From: a virus
Length of the DNA stretch: 23,469 nt
Direction: 5' to 3' (one strand)
IMG/VR virus record: IMGVR_UViG_3300020468_000076
Coordinates: 1 to 23,469 of that record
Shown here: positions 6,807 to 12,966 of the stretch, in pieces
Numbering within the stretch: position 1 is the stretch's first letter
Layout of the letters: each line of letters opens with the position of its first letter
Made by a program: the position numbers and the translations under genes
Notes under the pieces: model-generated
Seen by the model: the letters and a program-made list of their open reading frames with translations, nothing else
Told to the model about the DNA's origin: nothing
The model's database searches: none

Positions 6807-8248
6807 AATTCTTAGGATTAAGAATTGATGATCATGATTCCAACATTACATATACTGATGGTAAAACAGTAAAGTATTGTGCAACTGAGCGTCTTTTCGG
6901 CATTAAACACCATGGATACGATAACATTTGGCAGTGGTCAGATGTACTAGATTCTTGGGGTGTAAAATTGAGTGACATAGATGCTATTGCATTGATCACA
7001 GACAACATAGTATTTGCAGAGAACGAAAATTATAGAGATTTAGACTTAGGACTGCCATGTAAGACGTATGCAGTCGACCACCACTGGGCACATGTGTTGA
7101 GCACATGGATGCTTGGTGACATACCCAAGGTAAACTATGTGTTTGATGGGTTTGGGAACAATGATAGGTCACATTCACTGTATTTGAACGGTAAATTAAA
7201 GAGTTCACACAGTGTCAAGAAGACTGGTTCTATCGGTGTTGAAATGGCATATGTAGGTAAGACTTGTGGGTTCACAGCAGACGAGTGGGGACTAGATTTA
7301 GCAGGAAAAGTGATGGGATTGCAGTCATATGGCATGAATGAACCCAACTACTATAACCTGATGGATCAGTATAGTATTGAAGAGATCAAACAAATCTGGA
7401 ACTATGACTCTTGGATTAGAAAATGGGATAATGAGTTCGATATTAACTGGTTACGCACCGTACATGAGATAACTGGTGACAAACTGGTAGAGTACATGAC
7501 TCGCACTGGTGATGGACCTATAACATATACTGGTGGTGTAGCACAAAACTCTGTATTCAATGGAAAACTGCATGAATCAGGCATAGATGTACGAATTCCA
7601 CCTCATGCTAACGATTGTGGACTATCACTAGGTGCAGTAGAATTTTTAAGACAGAAGTTCCATGAAGAACCCTTCGATACTACTGGGTTTCCCTTCTGGC
7701 AGGACGATGAAGCACCCGAAGAACCCACTGATAAGACCATTACAGAGGCAGCGGAGTCACTTGCACAGGGTAAAATCGTTGGTTGGTACCAAGGTCATGG
7801 TGAGATAGGTCCAAGAGCACTAGGACACCGTTCTATCCTTGTAAACCCCAGATTACCGAACGCTAAGAACCATTTGAACAAACAGGTCAAGCATAGAGAA
7901 CACTTCCGACCCTTCGGTGCTGCGGTACTACTGGAAGATACACAAAAATACTTCGAGTTTAACGGTAAGAGTCCATATATGAACACATGTGCATACGTTC
8001 ACGACGAAGAATTGTTGTCTGTGACACATGTAGATGGCAGCAGTCGCATACAAACAGTGGAGGGTGATGATTGTTTCGCTAAGTTGCTTCGTAAGTACAA
8101 AGAACTGACAGGTGACTCTGTTTTACTCAATACATCACTGAATATGGGTGGTAAACCAATAGCATCTAAGATGTGGGAAGCGAAAGAACTGTTCTCTAAG
8201 AAGGGAATTGAAGATATGTTTATTGGAAATGATAAATTGTCTAAATAA
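6803..8248 (+). CDS. Carbamoyltransferase (NodU/CmcH/TobZ family)
   Basis: A 481-residue ATP-dependent O-carbamoyltransferase. The family converts carbamoyl phosphate plus ATP to carbamoyl-adenylate and transfers the carbamoyl group to a hydroxyl, usually on a sugar or secondary metabolite. The N-terminal Kae1-like domain shows the VDHHWAHVLSTW metal motif (His93, His94, His97) and GGVAQNSVFNGKL (about 244-256). The C-terminal domain shows GWYQGHGEIGPRALGHRSIL (327-346), FRPFGAAVL and SVLLNTSLNMGGKPI. It is shorter than typical bacterial members (about 550-600). The start is TTG 6803, because the GLRIDDHDSN strand that opens the fold begins right there and no upstream ATG exists. The acceptor in phage infection is unknown; host glycans or modified bases are possible. 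Confidence 0.92.
   Translation: MKFLGLRIDDHDSNITYTDGKTVKYCATERLFGIKHHGYDNIWQWSDVLDSWGVKLSDIDAIALITDNIVFAENENYRDLDLGLPCKTYAVDHHWAHVLSTWMLGDIPKVNYVFDGFGNNDRSHSLYLNGKLKSSHSVKKTGSIGVEMAYVGKTCGFTADEWGLDLAGKVMGLQSYGMNEPNYYNLMDQYSIEEIKQIWNYDSWIRKWDNEFDINWLRTVHEITGDKLVEYMTRTGDGPITYTGGVAQNSVFNGKLHESGIDVRIPPHANDCGLSLGAVEFLRQKFHEEPFDTTGFPFWQDDEAPEEPTDKTITEAAESLAQGKIVGWYQGHGEIGPRALGHRSILVNPRLPNAKNHLNKQVKHREHFRPFGAAVLLEDTQKYFEFNGKSPYMNTCAYVHDEELLSVTHVDGSSRIQTVEGDDCFAKLLRKYKELTGDSVLLNTSLNMGGKPIASKMWEAKELFSKKGIEDMFIGNDKLSK
8241..8247 (+). promoter_or_regulatory. Possible late promoter (CTAAATA)
   Basis: CTAAATA overlaps the carbamoyltransferase stop and differs by little from the T4 late -10 element TATAAATA. 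In T4 geometry transcription would begin around 8253, 17 bases before ATG 8270. The same string occurs before the gene at 23153 and, within CTAAATATAG, before hsp20. T4-like late promoters have no -35 element, so the support is thin and the motif is AT-rich enough to arise by chance. Confidence 0.35.
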
Positions 8249-8269
8249 AGGTGCATACGGTATGCATTT
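8247..8269 (+). promoter_or_regulatory. Possible split ribosome binding site with hairpin
   Basis: AAAGG (8247-8251) is followed directly by a palindrome, TGCATAC/GTATGCA (8252-8258 and 8260-8266), then TTT and ATG 8270. The linear distance from Shine-Dalgarno to ATG is 18 bases, too long. Folding the palindrome (6 bp stem, CGG loop) would bring AAAGG within a few bases of the start. T4 gene 25 is a known example of an initiation region using an intervening stem-loop this way. It requires read-through mRNA from upstream. Confidence 0.45.
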
Positions 8270-8665
8270 ATGGCAGAAGCAAAGGAAAAACCAAAAGGTA
8301 TCATCGGCAAGATTAAAGAGAGTGTTGATGACAAAGAGGAACAACTAGCATACTTATCTACACTGATAAGAGTTATAGTTTTAGTGTGGTCCGCAGGGAT
8401 ATTGACGTTAAACTACGTTAAAATACCAGGATATGAACAGGGAGACAAAATTGATCCAACTTTCATAGCTTCGGTCTTCACAGGAACATTAGCTACTTTT
8501 GGTGTCGCTGCGGGAGGTAAGAAAAAGAATGGTGAGAACGGTGGTAGTGCTAACATATCTAAAAAAGATATGGAGTTTCTTATCGCTAAGGCATCAGAGA
8601 CTGCTCCTGCTCAAACTATCAGGATAGAACAAGGTCCTGTTAAAATTGTCCCAGATTCAAAGTAA
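8270..8665 (+). CDS. Two-pass membrane protein, holin-like topology
   Basis: A 131-residue protein with a charged N-terminus (MAEAKEKPKGIIGKIKESVD), a first transmembrane helix (IRVIVLVWSAGILTLNYV, about 33-50), a second (FIASVFTGTLATFGVAAG, about 65-82), then a KKKNGENGG linker and a charged tail. Two helices with charged ends resemble class II holins, and the gene starts a membrane-protein cluster that may be late. No lysozyme gene is adjacent, so a lysis role is only a possibility. Confidence 0.75.
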   Translation: MAEAKEKPKGIIGKIKESVDDKEEQLAYLSTLIRVIVLVWSAGILTLNYVKIPGYEQGDKIDPTFIASVFTGTLATFGVAAGGKKKNGENGGSANISKKDMEFLIAKASETAPAQTIRIEQGPVKIVPDSK

Positions 8666-8669
8666 AATC

Positions 8670-8885
8670 ATGCAAAAGATTATTAATGCGATTGCTATCG
8701 CAAGTGGTGTAGTGGCACTCGGAGTCGTAGGACTCGGTGGATATGTATTCATCCGTAAGGATGCTATCATTGAAGATGTTAAGTCCAAAATCACAGAAGC
8801 AGCACTCGGTTCAGTAACCGATTCACTTCCAAGCATGAGTAAAGACATCATGCCTGATCTAACAGGACCAGCACTACCATTCTAA
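8670..8885 (+). CDS. Small single-pass membrane protein
   Basis: A 71-residue protein with an N-terminal hydrophobic helix (IINAIAIASGVVALGVVGLGGY, then VFIRKD) and a soluble tail ending GPALPF. The frame is open from a TTG at 8646, but ATG 8670 is preferred because it gives a compact membrane-anchor N-terminus and does not overlap the preceding gene. The hydrophobic helix could be an uncleaved anchor or a signal sequence; no clear cleavage site is seen. I do not recognise the family. Confidence 0.7.
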   Translation: MQKIINAIAIASGVVALGVVGLGGYVFIRKDAIIEDVKSKITEAALGSVTDSLPSMSKDIMPDLTGPALPF

Positions 8886-8889
8886 GACC

Positions 8890-9447
8890 ATGAAAGGTAA
8901 GAATATACTAATAGCGACTGTGGGTGGCATAATAGGTCTCTCACACATCGGTATGATAGGACTGCTCGTTGCACGAGTGGGAGTTAAAGACCAGATACCA
9001 GTTCTTAGTCCACCAGTAGGACCATATACCTCTTACATAGCATCTGCAAGCAAGAGTGGGTATAAGATACAGTATCAAGCGAATGACCCTAAAACTATGG
9101 TCAAGAGCACAGCAACCAAGGTCAAAGGTTTAACAAAAACAACAGAAAAGACTGTTGTAGATGAGTATACAATGGATGGTAAGACCCATTTAGGTGTACT
9201 AGGTATGAAAGAAGCGGGTGCACTCAACGTAGCATGCATCAAGGCAGAAGGTGGTGGTGAACAGACAGGAAAAGTAGTAGGTGCTAGTGTTGGTGCTGCT
9301 GCTGGTTCACAGGTAATGAGTGTACCATTTGTAGGTCCAGTTCTAGGAGGTCTTGTAGCACTAGGTGCCACTAATAAAGGTGGTGACATAGGTGGTCAAT
9401 TAGCGATGGAATGGAGTGAAGCATGTGACCCTGATACAACCGATTAA
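8890..9447 (+). CDS. Membrane-anchored glycine-zipper protein
   Basis: A 185-residue protein. Residues 5-29 form a hydrophobic anchor (ILIATVGGIIGLSHIGMIGL then LVARV). The middle is Lys/Thr-rich (KSTATKVKGLTKTTEKTVVD). Residues about 126-170 are Gly/Ala-rich (GKVVGASVGAAAGSQVMS, then GPVLGGLVALGATNKGGDIG), a glycine-zipper type hydrophobic segment that can pack into or across membranes. The tail is acidic. It is co-directional with its neighbours and overlaps the next gene slightly. It could be a virion or membrane-penetrating protein; this is inference from composition. Confidence 0.72.
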   Translation: MKGKNILIATVGGIIGLSHIGMIGLLVARVGVKDQIPVLSPPVGPYTSYIASASKSGYKIQYQANDPKTMVKSTATKVKGLTKTTEKTVVDEYTMDGKTHLGVLGMKEAGALNVACIKAEGGGEQTGKVVGASVGAAAGSQVMSVPFVGPVLGGLVALGATNKGGDIGGQLAMEWSEACDPDTTD

Positions 9448-10234
9448 TATACACGATGTCAATGTATTTGACATAACAGTGCCCCCGATCACGCAGAGAT
9501 ACAGCGTGACCCCAGGGGCATTGCCATTTTATAACCCAGTAACAGTACCAGTTGGTGTACCTTTGATTCTAATGCCTGGATGTGTAGAAGCACACCCAGA
9601 AAGTAAACCACAGAACCCAAATAATAAGTTAGTCAAGGATGATGAGGACGGAGCAAAGGTATATTGTGATGCTGGTATGCCATCCTTTGATGCGATGGAC
9701 TATACACCAGAGAATTTAATAATACAGAGAGAAATAGAGACACCTGTGGTAGATGTACCACCCCCACCAGAGACACCAGAAGTAGAAGCACCAGATATAC
9801 CACCCACAAACGAAGAAGTTCCCTGCCCTGGACTAAATGCACCTAGAATAGGTGACATAGCGCAGAACAAGGAAGAAAAAGTATCAGGTTTTGAATTACA
9901 GACTGACCCTATAACTAATAAGGAGATCTGTGTGACATTGTATGAGGATATACCAGCGTTAGAAGCACTATTACCAGACGTTCAGACAGTGAGTACCACA
10001 GCAGTCATAGCAACAGTTGCTACGGGATCTGCTCTCCTAGCGAAACCTCTTGCAGACCTGTTGTTGAGGGTTTTTCGCCCCGCCATAAAGAAGGGAGTGA
10101 CCACTTTCCAAACCAAGGTTTTGAAGAAGGCACCGAGGCAGTTAAGTCGTTCTGAGATCCAGACGAATCATTATAGGAAATCGAAAGGTCTTGATCCTTT
10201 TTCTCTTCCGAAGAAGAAGAAGGCGAAGGAATAG
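9425..10234 (+). CDS. Proline-rich, C-terminally membrane-anchored protein (possible virion protein)
   Basis: A 269-residue protein. It has an N-terminal beta-rich segment (YSVTPGALPFYNPVTVPVGV), a long Pro/Glu-rich linker (about residues 109-134, with VPPPPETPEVEAP), a hydrophobic segment near residues 190-215 (TAVIATVATGSALLAKPLAD) and a very basic tail ending PKKKKAKE. I recall proteins with this SVTPGALPFYNPVTVPVGVP start in marine T4-like phages, often called structural, but cannot verify it. GTG 9425 is chosen because GGAG (9413-9416) lies 8 bases upstream; a GTG at 9416 is the alternative. Its last 215 bases run antisense to the end of the minus-strand gene at 10020. Confidence 0.75.
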   Translation: MTLIQPINIHDVNVFDITVPPITQRYSVTPGALPFYNPVTVPVGVPLILMPGCVEAHPESKPQNPNNKLVKDDEDGAKVYCDAGMPSFDAMDYTPENLIIQREIETPVVDVPPPPETPEVEAPDIPPTNEEVPCPGLNAPRIGDIAQNKEEKVSGFELQTDPITNKEICVTLYEDIPALEALLPDVQTVSTTAVIATVATGSALLAKPLADLLLRVFRPAIKKGVTTFQTKVLKKAPRQLSRSEIQTNHYRKSKGLDPFSLPKKKKAKE

Positions 10235-10829
10235 AATGAACGTGTGGTTTCACTACATGTACACCGTCCACTATGACATCAGCACACACCTTATGATATG
10301 GTGACTTTTTGTGGAACCGAATTCCTGCCTTGTATAGTTCACCGCAGTTCTTTAATCTCGCGATCTCAAAGTCTAATCTTTTGTTGGCAATTAATTGTGT
10401 TTGTAATGATATCTGTGTCTCTACTGCTTGTTTACATTGCTCTTGTGCCTTTGTGTCTAGTGGTATTGACCATGTTGCAGACACACCAAGAGACAGGGCA
10501 AGTTGATCCTTCTGACCTGTACGAGTAGGCATGTAGTAGAGTATATTTCCTGGGTTATCTATCTGACCGTCATCATCAGCGTCATGTATGTCGTACACTG
10601 GATCATCCCAATAATCTTCGTATGGTTTCTGTCCAGAAATTGATCCAGTAGCATAGGGAGTTATGTTGAGGGTACTCCCTTGACACTGTATACCACCACC
10701 ATATGTGTTTGTTATATACGGTCCTTGTAAAACTTGAATAGCTTGGTTGGTCACTGACCCACTGCTATTAGCGATGGGCGATGCAGTAGCACTAACACCA
10801 CCAACAGTTTCGGCACGAACACTAGGCAT
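10020..10829 (-). CDS. Exported protein of unknown function, start unclear
   Basis: From ATG (10827-10829) this is a 269-residue protein. The mature-like region begins ETVGGVSATASPIANSSGSV and includes YGGGIQCQGSTLNITP, a DDDGQIDNPG Ca-binding-like loop, RTGQKDQLALSLGVSATWSI and a coiled LDFEIARLKNCGEL region. The last about 70 residues are Ser-rich. Directly before it, in frame, the sequence reads KRHRHNQYLSAIGISLAITG then FMPSVRA, a textbook signal peptide, yet no ATG, GTG or TTG occurs before it for about 60 codons. So either an unusual start (ATA 10857-10859, overlapping the previous stop) or a frameshift is involved, or the signal has been lost. Third gene of the minus-strand arm. Confidence 0.7.
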   Translation of the reverse strand: MPSVRAETVGGVSATASPIANSSGSVTNQAIQVLQGPYITNTYGGGIQCQGSTLNITPYATGSISGQKPYEDYWDDPVYDIHDADDDGQIDNPGNILYYMPTRTGQKDQLALSLGVSATWSIPLDTKAQEQCKQAVETQISLQTQLIANKRLDFEIARLKNCGELYKAGIRFHKKSPYHKVCADVIVDGVHVVKPHVHSIPSPSSSSEEKKDQDLSISYNDSSGSQNDLTASVPSSKPWFGKWSLPSLWRGEKPSTTGLQEVSLGEQIP

Positions 10830-10855
10830 AAACCCAGTGATAGCAAGGGATATCC

Positions 10856-11284
10856 CTATTGCTGAAAGATACTGGTTGTGTCTGTGACGCTTTGGATAGT
10901 GGTGGTTCTCTGGATCACGGTGTGATTTGCCAGTCCTGGTCCACTGTATGTTTCTGTGAATTGGAAGTTCGCACCTGGCGTTGTTTGTGTAAACGTCGGT
11001 TTTGTATCCACTCCTGTCCATGTTGAAGCAACTCCTTCAATAGTTACATTATTACTTGTAGTTGTTGGTGATAGATTACCAGATGCTGTAACACCAGTGC
11101 CTGTTGCAGACCACTGATACCCAGTATTATAATCCATCGAATTTATAGTCTCAGTGACTGTCGTAGTCGTCTCAGTGTGAGACGTCATACTACCTTGTGT
11201 AAAATTGGGCACCACAGGCACTGCAAACACTGGGTTTGCACCCATGGCGAAGCATACAAGAAGTAGTTTTATGTTACTCCTCAT
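10856..11284 (-). CDS. Exported Thr/Ser-rich beta protein with signal peptide
   Basis: A 142-residue protein. Residues 1-21 form a signal peptide (MRSNIKLLLVCFAMGANPVF then A) with an AxA-like end. The mature part is rich in Thr, Ser, Asn and Gly (HTETTTTVTETINS, then TGTGVTASGNLSPTTTSNN), with no Cys and an expected beta structure. The segment PTFTQTTPGANFQFTETYSG parallels PTLSATQATAGESWSFTQSF in the gene upstream, suggesting divergent paralogs. It is 9 bases from the preceding gene, with AGG before the start. The likely destination is periplasm, outer membrane or surface of the infected cell, or the virion. No family is recognised. Confidence 0.75.
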   Translation of the reverse strand: MRSNIKLLLVCFAMGANPVFAVPVVPNFTQGSMTSHTETTTTVTETINSMDYNTGYQWSATGTGVTASGNLSPTTTSNNVTIEGVASTWTGVDTKPTFTQTTPGANFQFTETYSGPGLANHTVIQRTTTIQSVTDTTSIFQQ

Positions 11285-11293
11285 ATGTCACAC

Positions 11294-11800
11294 CTATCTT
11301 ATTGTTAATTCACTGACCACCTGTCCAGTCGCTTGTGTACCAGCACCACCAGCAACAACCGCAATGGTTCCGCTTGTGTCGATTGTACCCGCTAGGTTAC
11401 CCACTGTTCCTGCTGCTGTTGATACTTGACTGGAAAAGTTTCCAACCTCACCAACAGTCGGTGCACTACCTGATATAGCATCACCTTGGGTGAATGACTG
11501 AGTAAAGCTCCAACTCTCCCCTGCTGTTGCCTGGGTCGCTGATAACGTAGGTATAGCACCAACACCTGATGAGATAGTCATACTACCTATGGATGATGTT
11601 GCACTACCGCCTGTTGGTGTGTACTGTGTGGTCACATTGTTACCACTTACAGAGTACGTTGAACCAATACGCTCAACCTGAGTTGCTGCTGCATTAACGG
11701 TTAACTGAACTGATGAACTTAACTTATGTGTAATGTCTGCATTAGCAGCACCTACACCTAAGAAAGGCATCATACCGAAGAAGATTAATAATCGTTTCAT
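11294..11800 (-). CDS. Exported Ser/Thr/Gly-rich protein with signal peptide
   Basis: A 168-residue protein. Residues 1-22 form a signal peptide (MKRLLIFFGMMPFLGVGAAN then A) with likely cleavage after ANA before DITHKL. The mature part is a low-complexity beta-type sequence (YSVSGNNVTTQYTPTGGSAT, then SSIGSMTISSGVG) with a Gly/Ala-rich end (VVAGGAGTQATGQVV). It is the first gene of the minus-strand arm, 24 bases downstream of TATAAATA, so probably late-expressed. GAAGG lies upstream of the ATG at a longer than usual distance. Sec-type export of phage proteins is uncommon outside lysis and superinfection-exclusion genes. Function unknown. Confidence 0.77.
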   Translation of the reverse strand: MKRLLIFFGMMPFLGVGAANADITHKLSSSVQLTVNAAATQVERIGSTYSVSGNNVTTQYTPTGGSATSSIGSMTISSGVGAIPTLSATQATAGESWSFTQSFTQGDAISGSAPTVGEVGNFSSQVSTAAGTVGNLAGTIDTSGTIAVVAGGAGTQATGQVVSELTIR

Positions 11801-11824
11801 GATTTTTTATACTACCTTCACCCA

Positions 11825-11832
11825 TATTTATA
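11825..11832 (-). promoter_or_regulatory. T4-type late promoter TATAAATA, minus strand
   Basis: The plus strand reads TATTTATA at 11825-11832, which is a perfect TATAAATA on the minus strand, the T4 late -10 element recognised by gp55 with the gp45 clamp. Transcription would begin near 11819, leaving a leader of about 18 bases before ATG 11800. It is the only exact match I saw placed before a gene, and points to late expression of the three exported proteins. Confidence 0.65.
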
Positions 11833-11880
11833 CTTAGTAGAATTACAGTTTTCCGTACTTGTAAAAACAGTAAATGTGTA

Positions 11881-11911
11881 CTAAATATAGGTAGTTGCCT
11901 TCGGGGACTAC
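11881..11911 (+). promoter_or_regulatory. hsp20 leader: possible late promoter plus hairpin
   Basis: CTAAATA (11881-11887) resembles the late -10 element. Just downstream GTAGT (11891-11895) pairs with ACTAC (11907-11911), with an inner CC/GG pair closing a TTCG loop (11900-11903), giving a compact hairpin. The Shine-Dalgarno GGAGA (11931-11935) lies 20 bases beyond and is not part of the stem. There is no U-run, so it is not an intrinsic terminator. It could stabilise the mRNA or tune hsp20. Confidence 0.4.
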
Positions 11912-11938
11912 AAACAAACTCGCTTACAAAGGAGAACC

Positions 11939-12373
11939 ATGAGAACATTAAACTTCTCGTCCAGAGATATGGACAAGATCTTTGACGCTGCAATGACATA
12001 CAGCGTTGGATTTGAAGATCTATTCAACAGGATGCATTCATCGGCATCAATCCACACATCTTACCCACCATATAATATAGTCAAAGAGACTGAATCAGAG
12101 TGGAGAATCGAGATGGCACTAGCAGGATGGTCCAAGGATGATATAGAAATTAGTACAGAAACTAATATCCTAACCATTAAGTCTAAGGTAGAACAGGAAT
12201 CAGATGGAGACTTTATCCATCGTGGAGTTGCCAAGAGGTCATTCACTAAGACATTTAACATCGCAGATGATGTAGAAATAGGTGACATCACATATGAAAA
12301 CGGACTATTAAACATCAAACTTACTAAGATAGTTCCAGAGAGTCAGAAGCGTAAAACCTATGACATAAAGTAG
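11939..12373 (+). CDS. hsp20: Small heat shock protein Hsp20 (alpha-crystallin family)
   Basis: A 144-residue chaperone that would hold unfolding proteins in a refoldable state. The alpha-crystallin domain spans about residues 42-135: YPPYNIVKETESEWRIEMAL (start), AGWSKDDIEISTETNILTIK, then FIHRGVAKRSFTKTFNIADD and YENGLLNIKL, the last matching the conserved A-x-xx-NGxLxI/V motif of the family. The C-terminal IxI-type anchor is weak (KIVPESQKRKTYDIK). The gene has a strong GGAGA site before ATG 11939, its own leader and its own terminator, so it is an independent unit. Hsp20 is a hallmark of T4-like cyanophages and is thought to assist capsid assembly or protect host photosystems. Confidence 0.95.
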   Translation: MRTLNFSSRDMDKIFDAAMTYSVGFEDLFNRMHSSASIHTSYPPYNIVKETESEWRIEMALAGWSKDDIEISTETNILTIKSKVEQESDGDFIHRGVAKRSFTKTFNIADDVEIGDITYENGLLNIKLTKIVPESQKRKTYDIK

Positions 12374-12387
12374 TCTATATAATAGAC
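12373..12387 (+). other. Small inverted repeat after hsp20
   Basis: GTCTAT (12373-12378) and ATAGAC (12382-12387) form a 6 bp stem with a 3-base loop starting at the last base of the hsp20 stop codon. It also contains TATAAT (12378-12383), but no -35 is apparent. It sits 5 bases ahead of the terminator and may protect the mRNA 3' end. Confidence 0.4.
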
Positions 12388-12392
12388 AACCG

Positions 12393-12416
12393 AAGAGACC
12401 CCCAGTGGTCTCTTTT
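12393..12416 (+). terminator. Intrinsic terminator after hsp20
   Basis: AAGAGACC (12393-12400) pairs perfectly with GGTCTCTT (12407-12414) around a CCCAGT loop, ending in a T tract (12413-12416). This is a strong rho-independent terminator separating hsp20 from the replication genes that follow. Confidence 0.85.
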
Positions 12417-12431
12417 CTATTGGAGAATTTT

Positions 12432-12674
12432 ATGAACATGTATGTCAATCTGTGTCCTGCATACACACAGAAGAGTGACTCAGTAACTATGGATGTCCCA
12501 AATGACATGACAGAATACTTTATGCAATATGTGTATACCTTATCTGATGAAAAGAACATATCCGCTAGACGAGCGTTCAATGATATGCTAAGATATACAT
12601 TTGACACCCTTATGGAGAAAGATTATGAGCGCAAGAGTCGTAAGAATGCTAAACGGAGAGGACGTAATCGCTGA
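12432..12674 (+). CDS. Small hypothetical protein with basic tail
   Basis: An 80-residue protein starting MNMYVNLCPAYTQKSDSVTM at ATG 12432, with GGAG (12422-12425) 6 bases upstream. The middle looks helical (MTEYFMQYVYTLSDEKNISA, then RRAFNDMLRYTFDTLM) and the C-terminus is very basic (YERKSRKNAKRRGRNR), suggesting RNA or DNA contact. It opens the second replication operon and overlaps the next gene by 50 bases. I do not recognise it. Confidence 0.72.
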   Translation: MNMYVNLCPAYTQKSDSVTMDVPNDMTEYFMQYVYTLSDEKNISARRAFNDMLRYTFDTLMEKDYERKSRKNAKRRGRNR

Positions 12675-12966
12675 CGTCAAGGAAGTTCGTGAATCTAACG
12701 ACGGTCCTGCACTTGCTTATAAACTTACGCAACCATACACCGTTACAATTTCACAACCTCCCGAGGTCACGTTTGAAACTGATGAAGAAACAGCGATAAC
12801 AGACTTCACACATCTAGATGTAGAGTTCACAGTCTATGTACCATTCAGTGCAGAAGACCATGTGTTTTTACCTCTACCATCTGTGATGTTTATCTACAAA
12901 CCATCAGAGAATCTTGTAGAAAAGTACAATCAATTACTAGATCATGGTAAAACTAATCCTGCTTAA
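12625..12966 (+). CDS. Small beta-rich protein, possibly Sm-like
   Basis: A 113-residue protein starting MSARVVRMLNGEDVIADVKE at ATG 12625, with GGAG (12614-12617) 7 bases upstream. The opening LNGEDVIADVKEV recalls the first strands of Sm/LSm-like folds (xxGxxVxGxV), and the later part (FLPLPSVMFIYKPSENLVEK) fits a closing strand. The next gene seems to have the same layout, so the two look like divergent paralogs. An RNA- or protein-binding role near gp43 is possible, but not shown. Confidence 0.72.
   Translation: MSARVVRMLNGEDVIADVKEVRESNDGPALAYKLTQPYTVTISQPPEVTFETDEETAITDFTHLDVEFTVYVPFSAEDHVFLPLPSVMFIYKPSENLVEKYNQLLDHGKTNPA

Noticed and set aside
7999-8334. 111-residue minus-strand frame across the end of the carbamoyltransferase
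   Set aside because: Antisense to conserved carbamoyltransferase C-terminal motifs, no SD, low-complexity Ser/Leu composition.
9075-9389. Minus-strand Pro/Ser/Thr-rich frame
   Set aside because: Antisense of the Gly/Ala/Lys-rich glycine-zipper gene; composition is explained by that.
10065-10082. GGG/CCC mini-hairpin as a convergent terminator
   Set aside because: Only three base pairs with a T-rich loop and no T tract after the stem.
10298-10528. Plus-strand open frames opposite the minus-strand exported gene
   Set aside because: No start signal, no recognisable product, odd composition; they are antisense shadows of the gene at 10020-10829.
10850-10880. Programmed -1 frameshift fusing the two exported genes
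   Set aside because: No canonical slippery heptamer precedes the stop and a signal peptide in the middle of a fusion makes little sense; kept only as an alternative to an unusual start.
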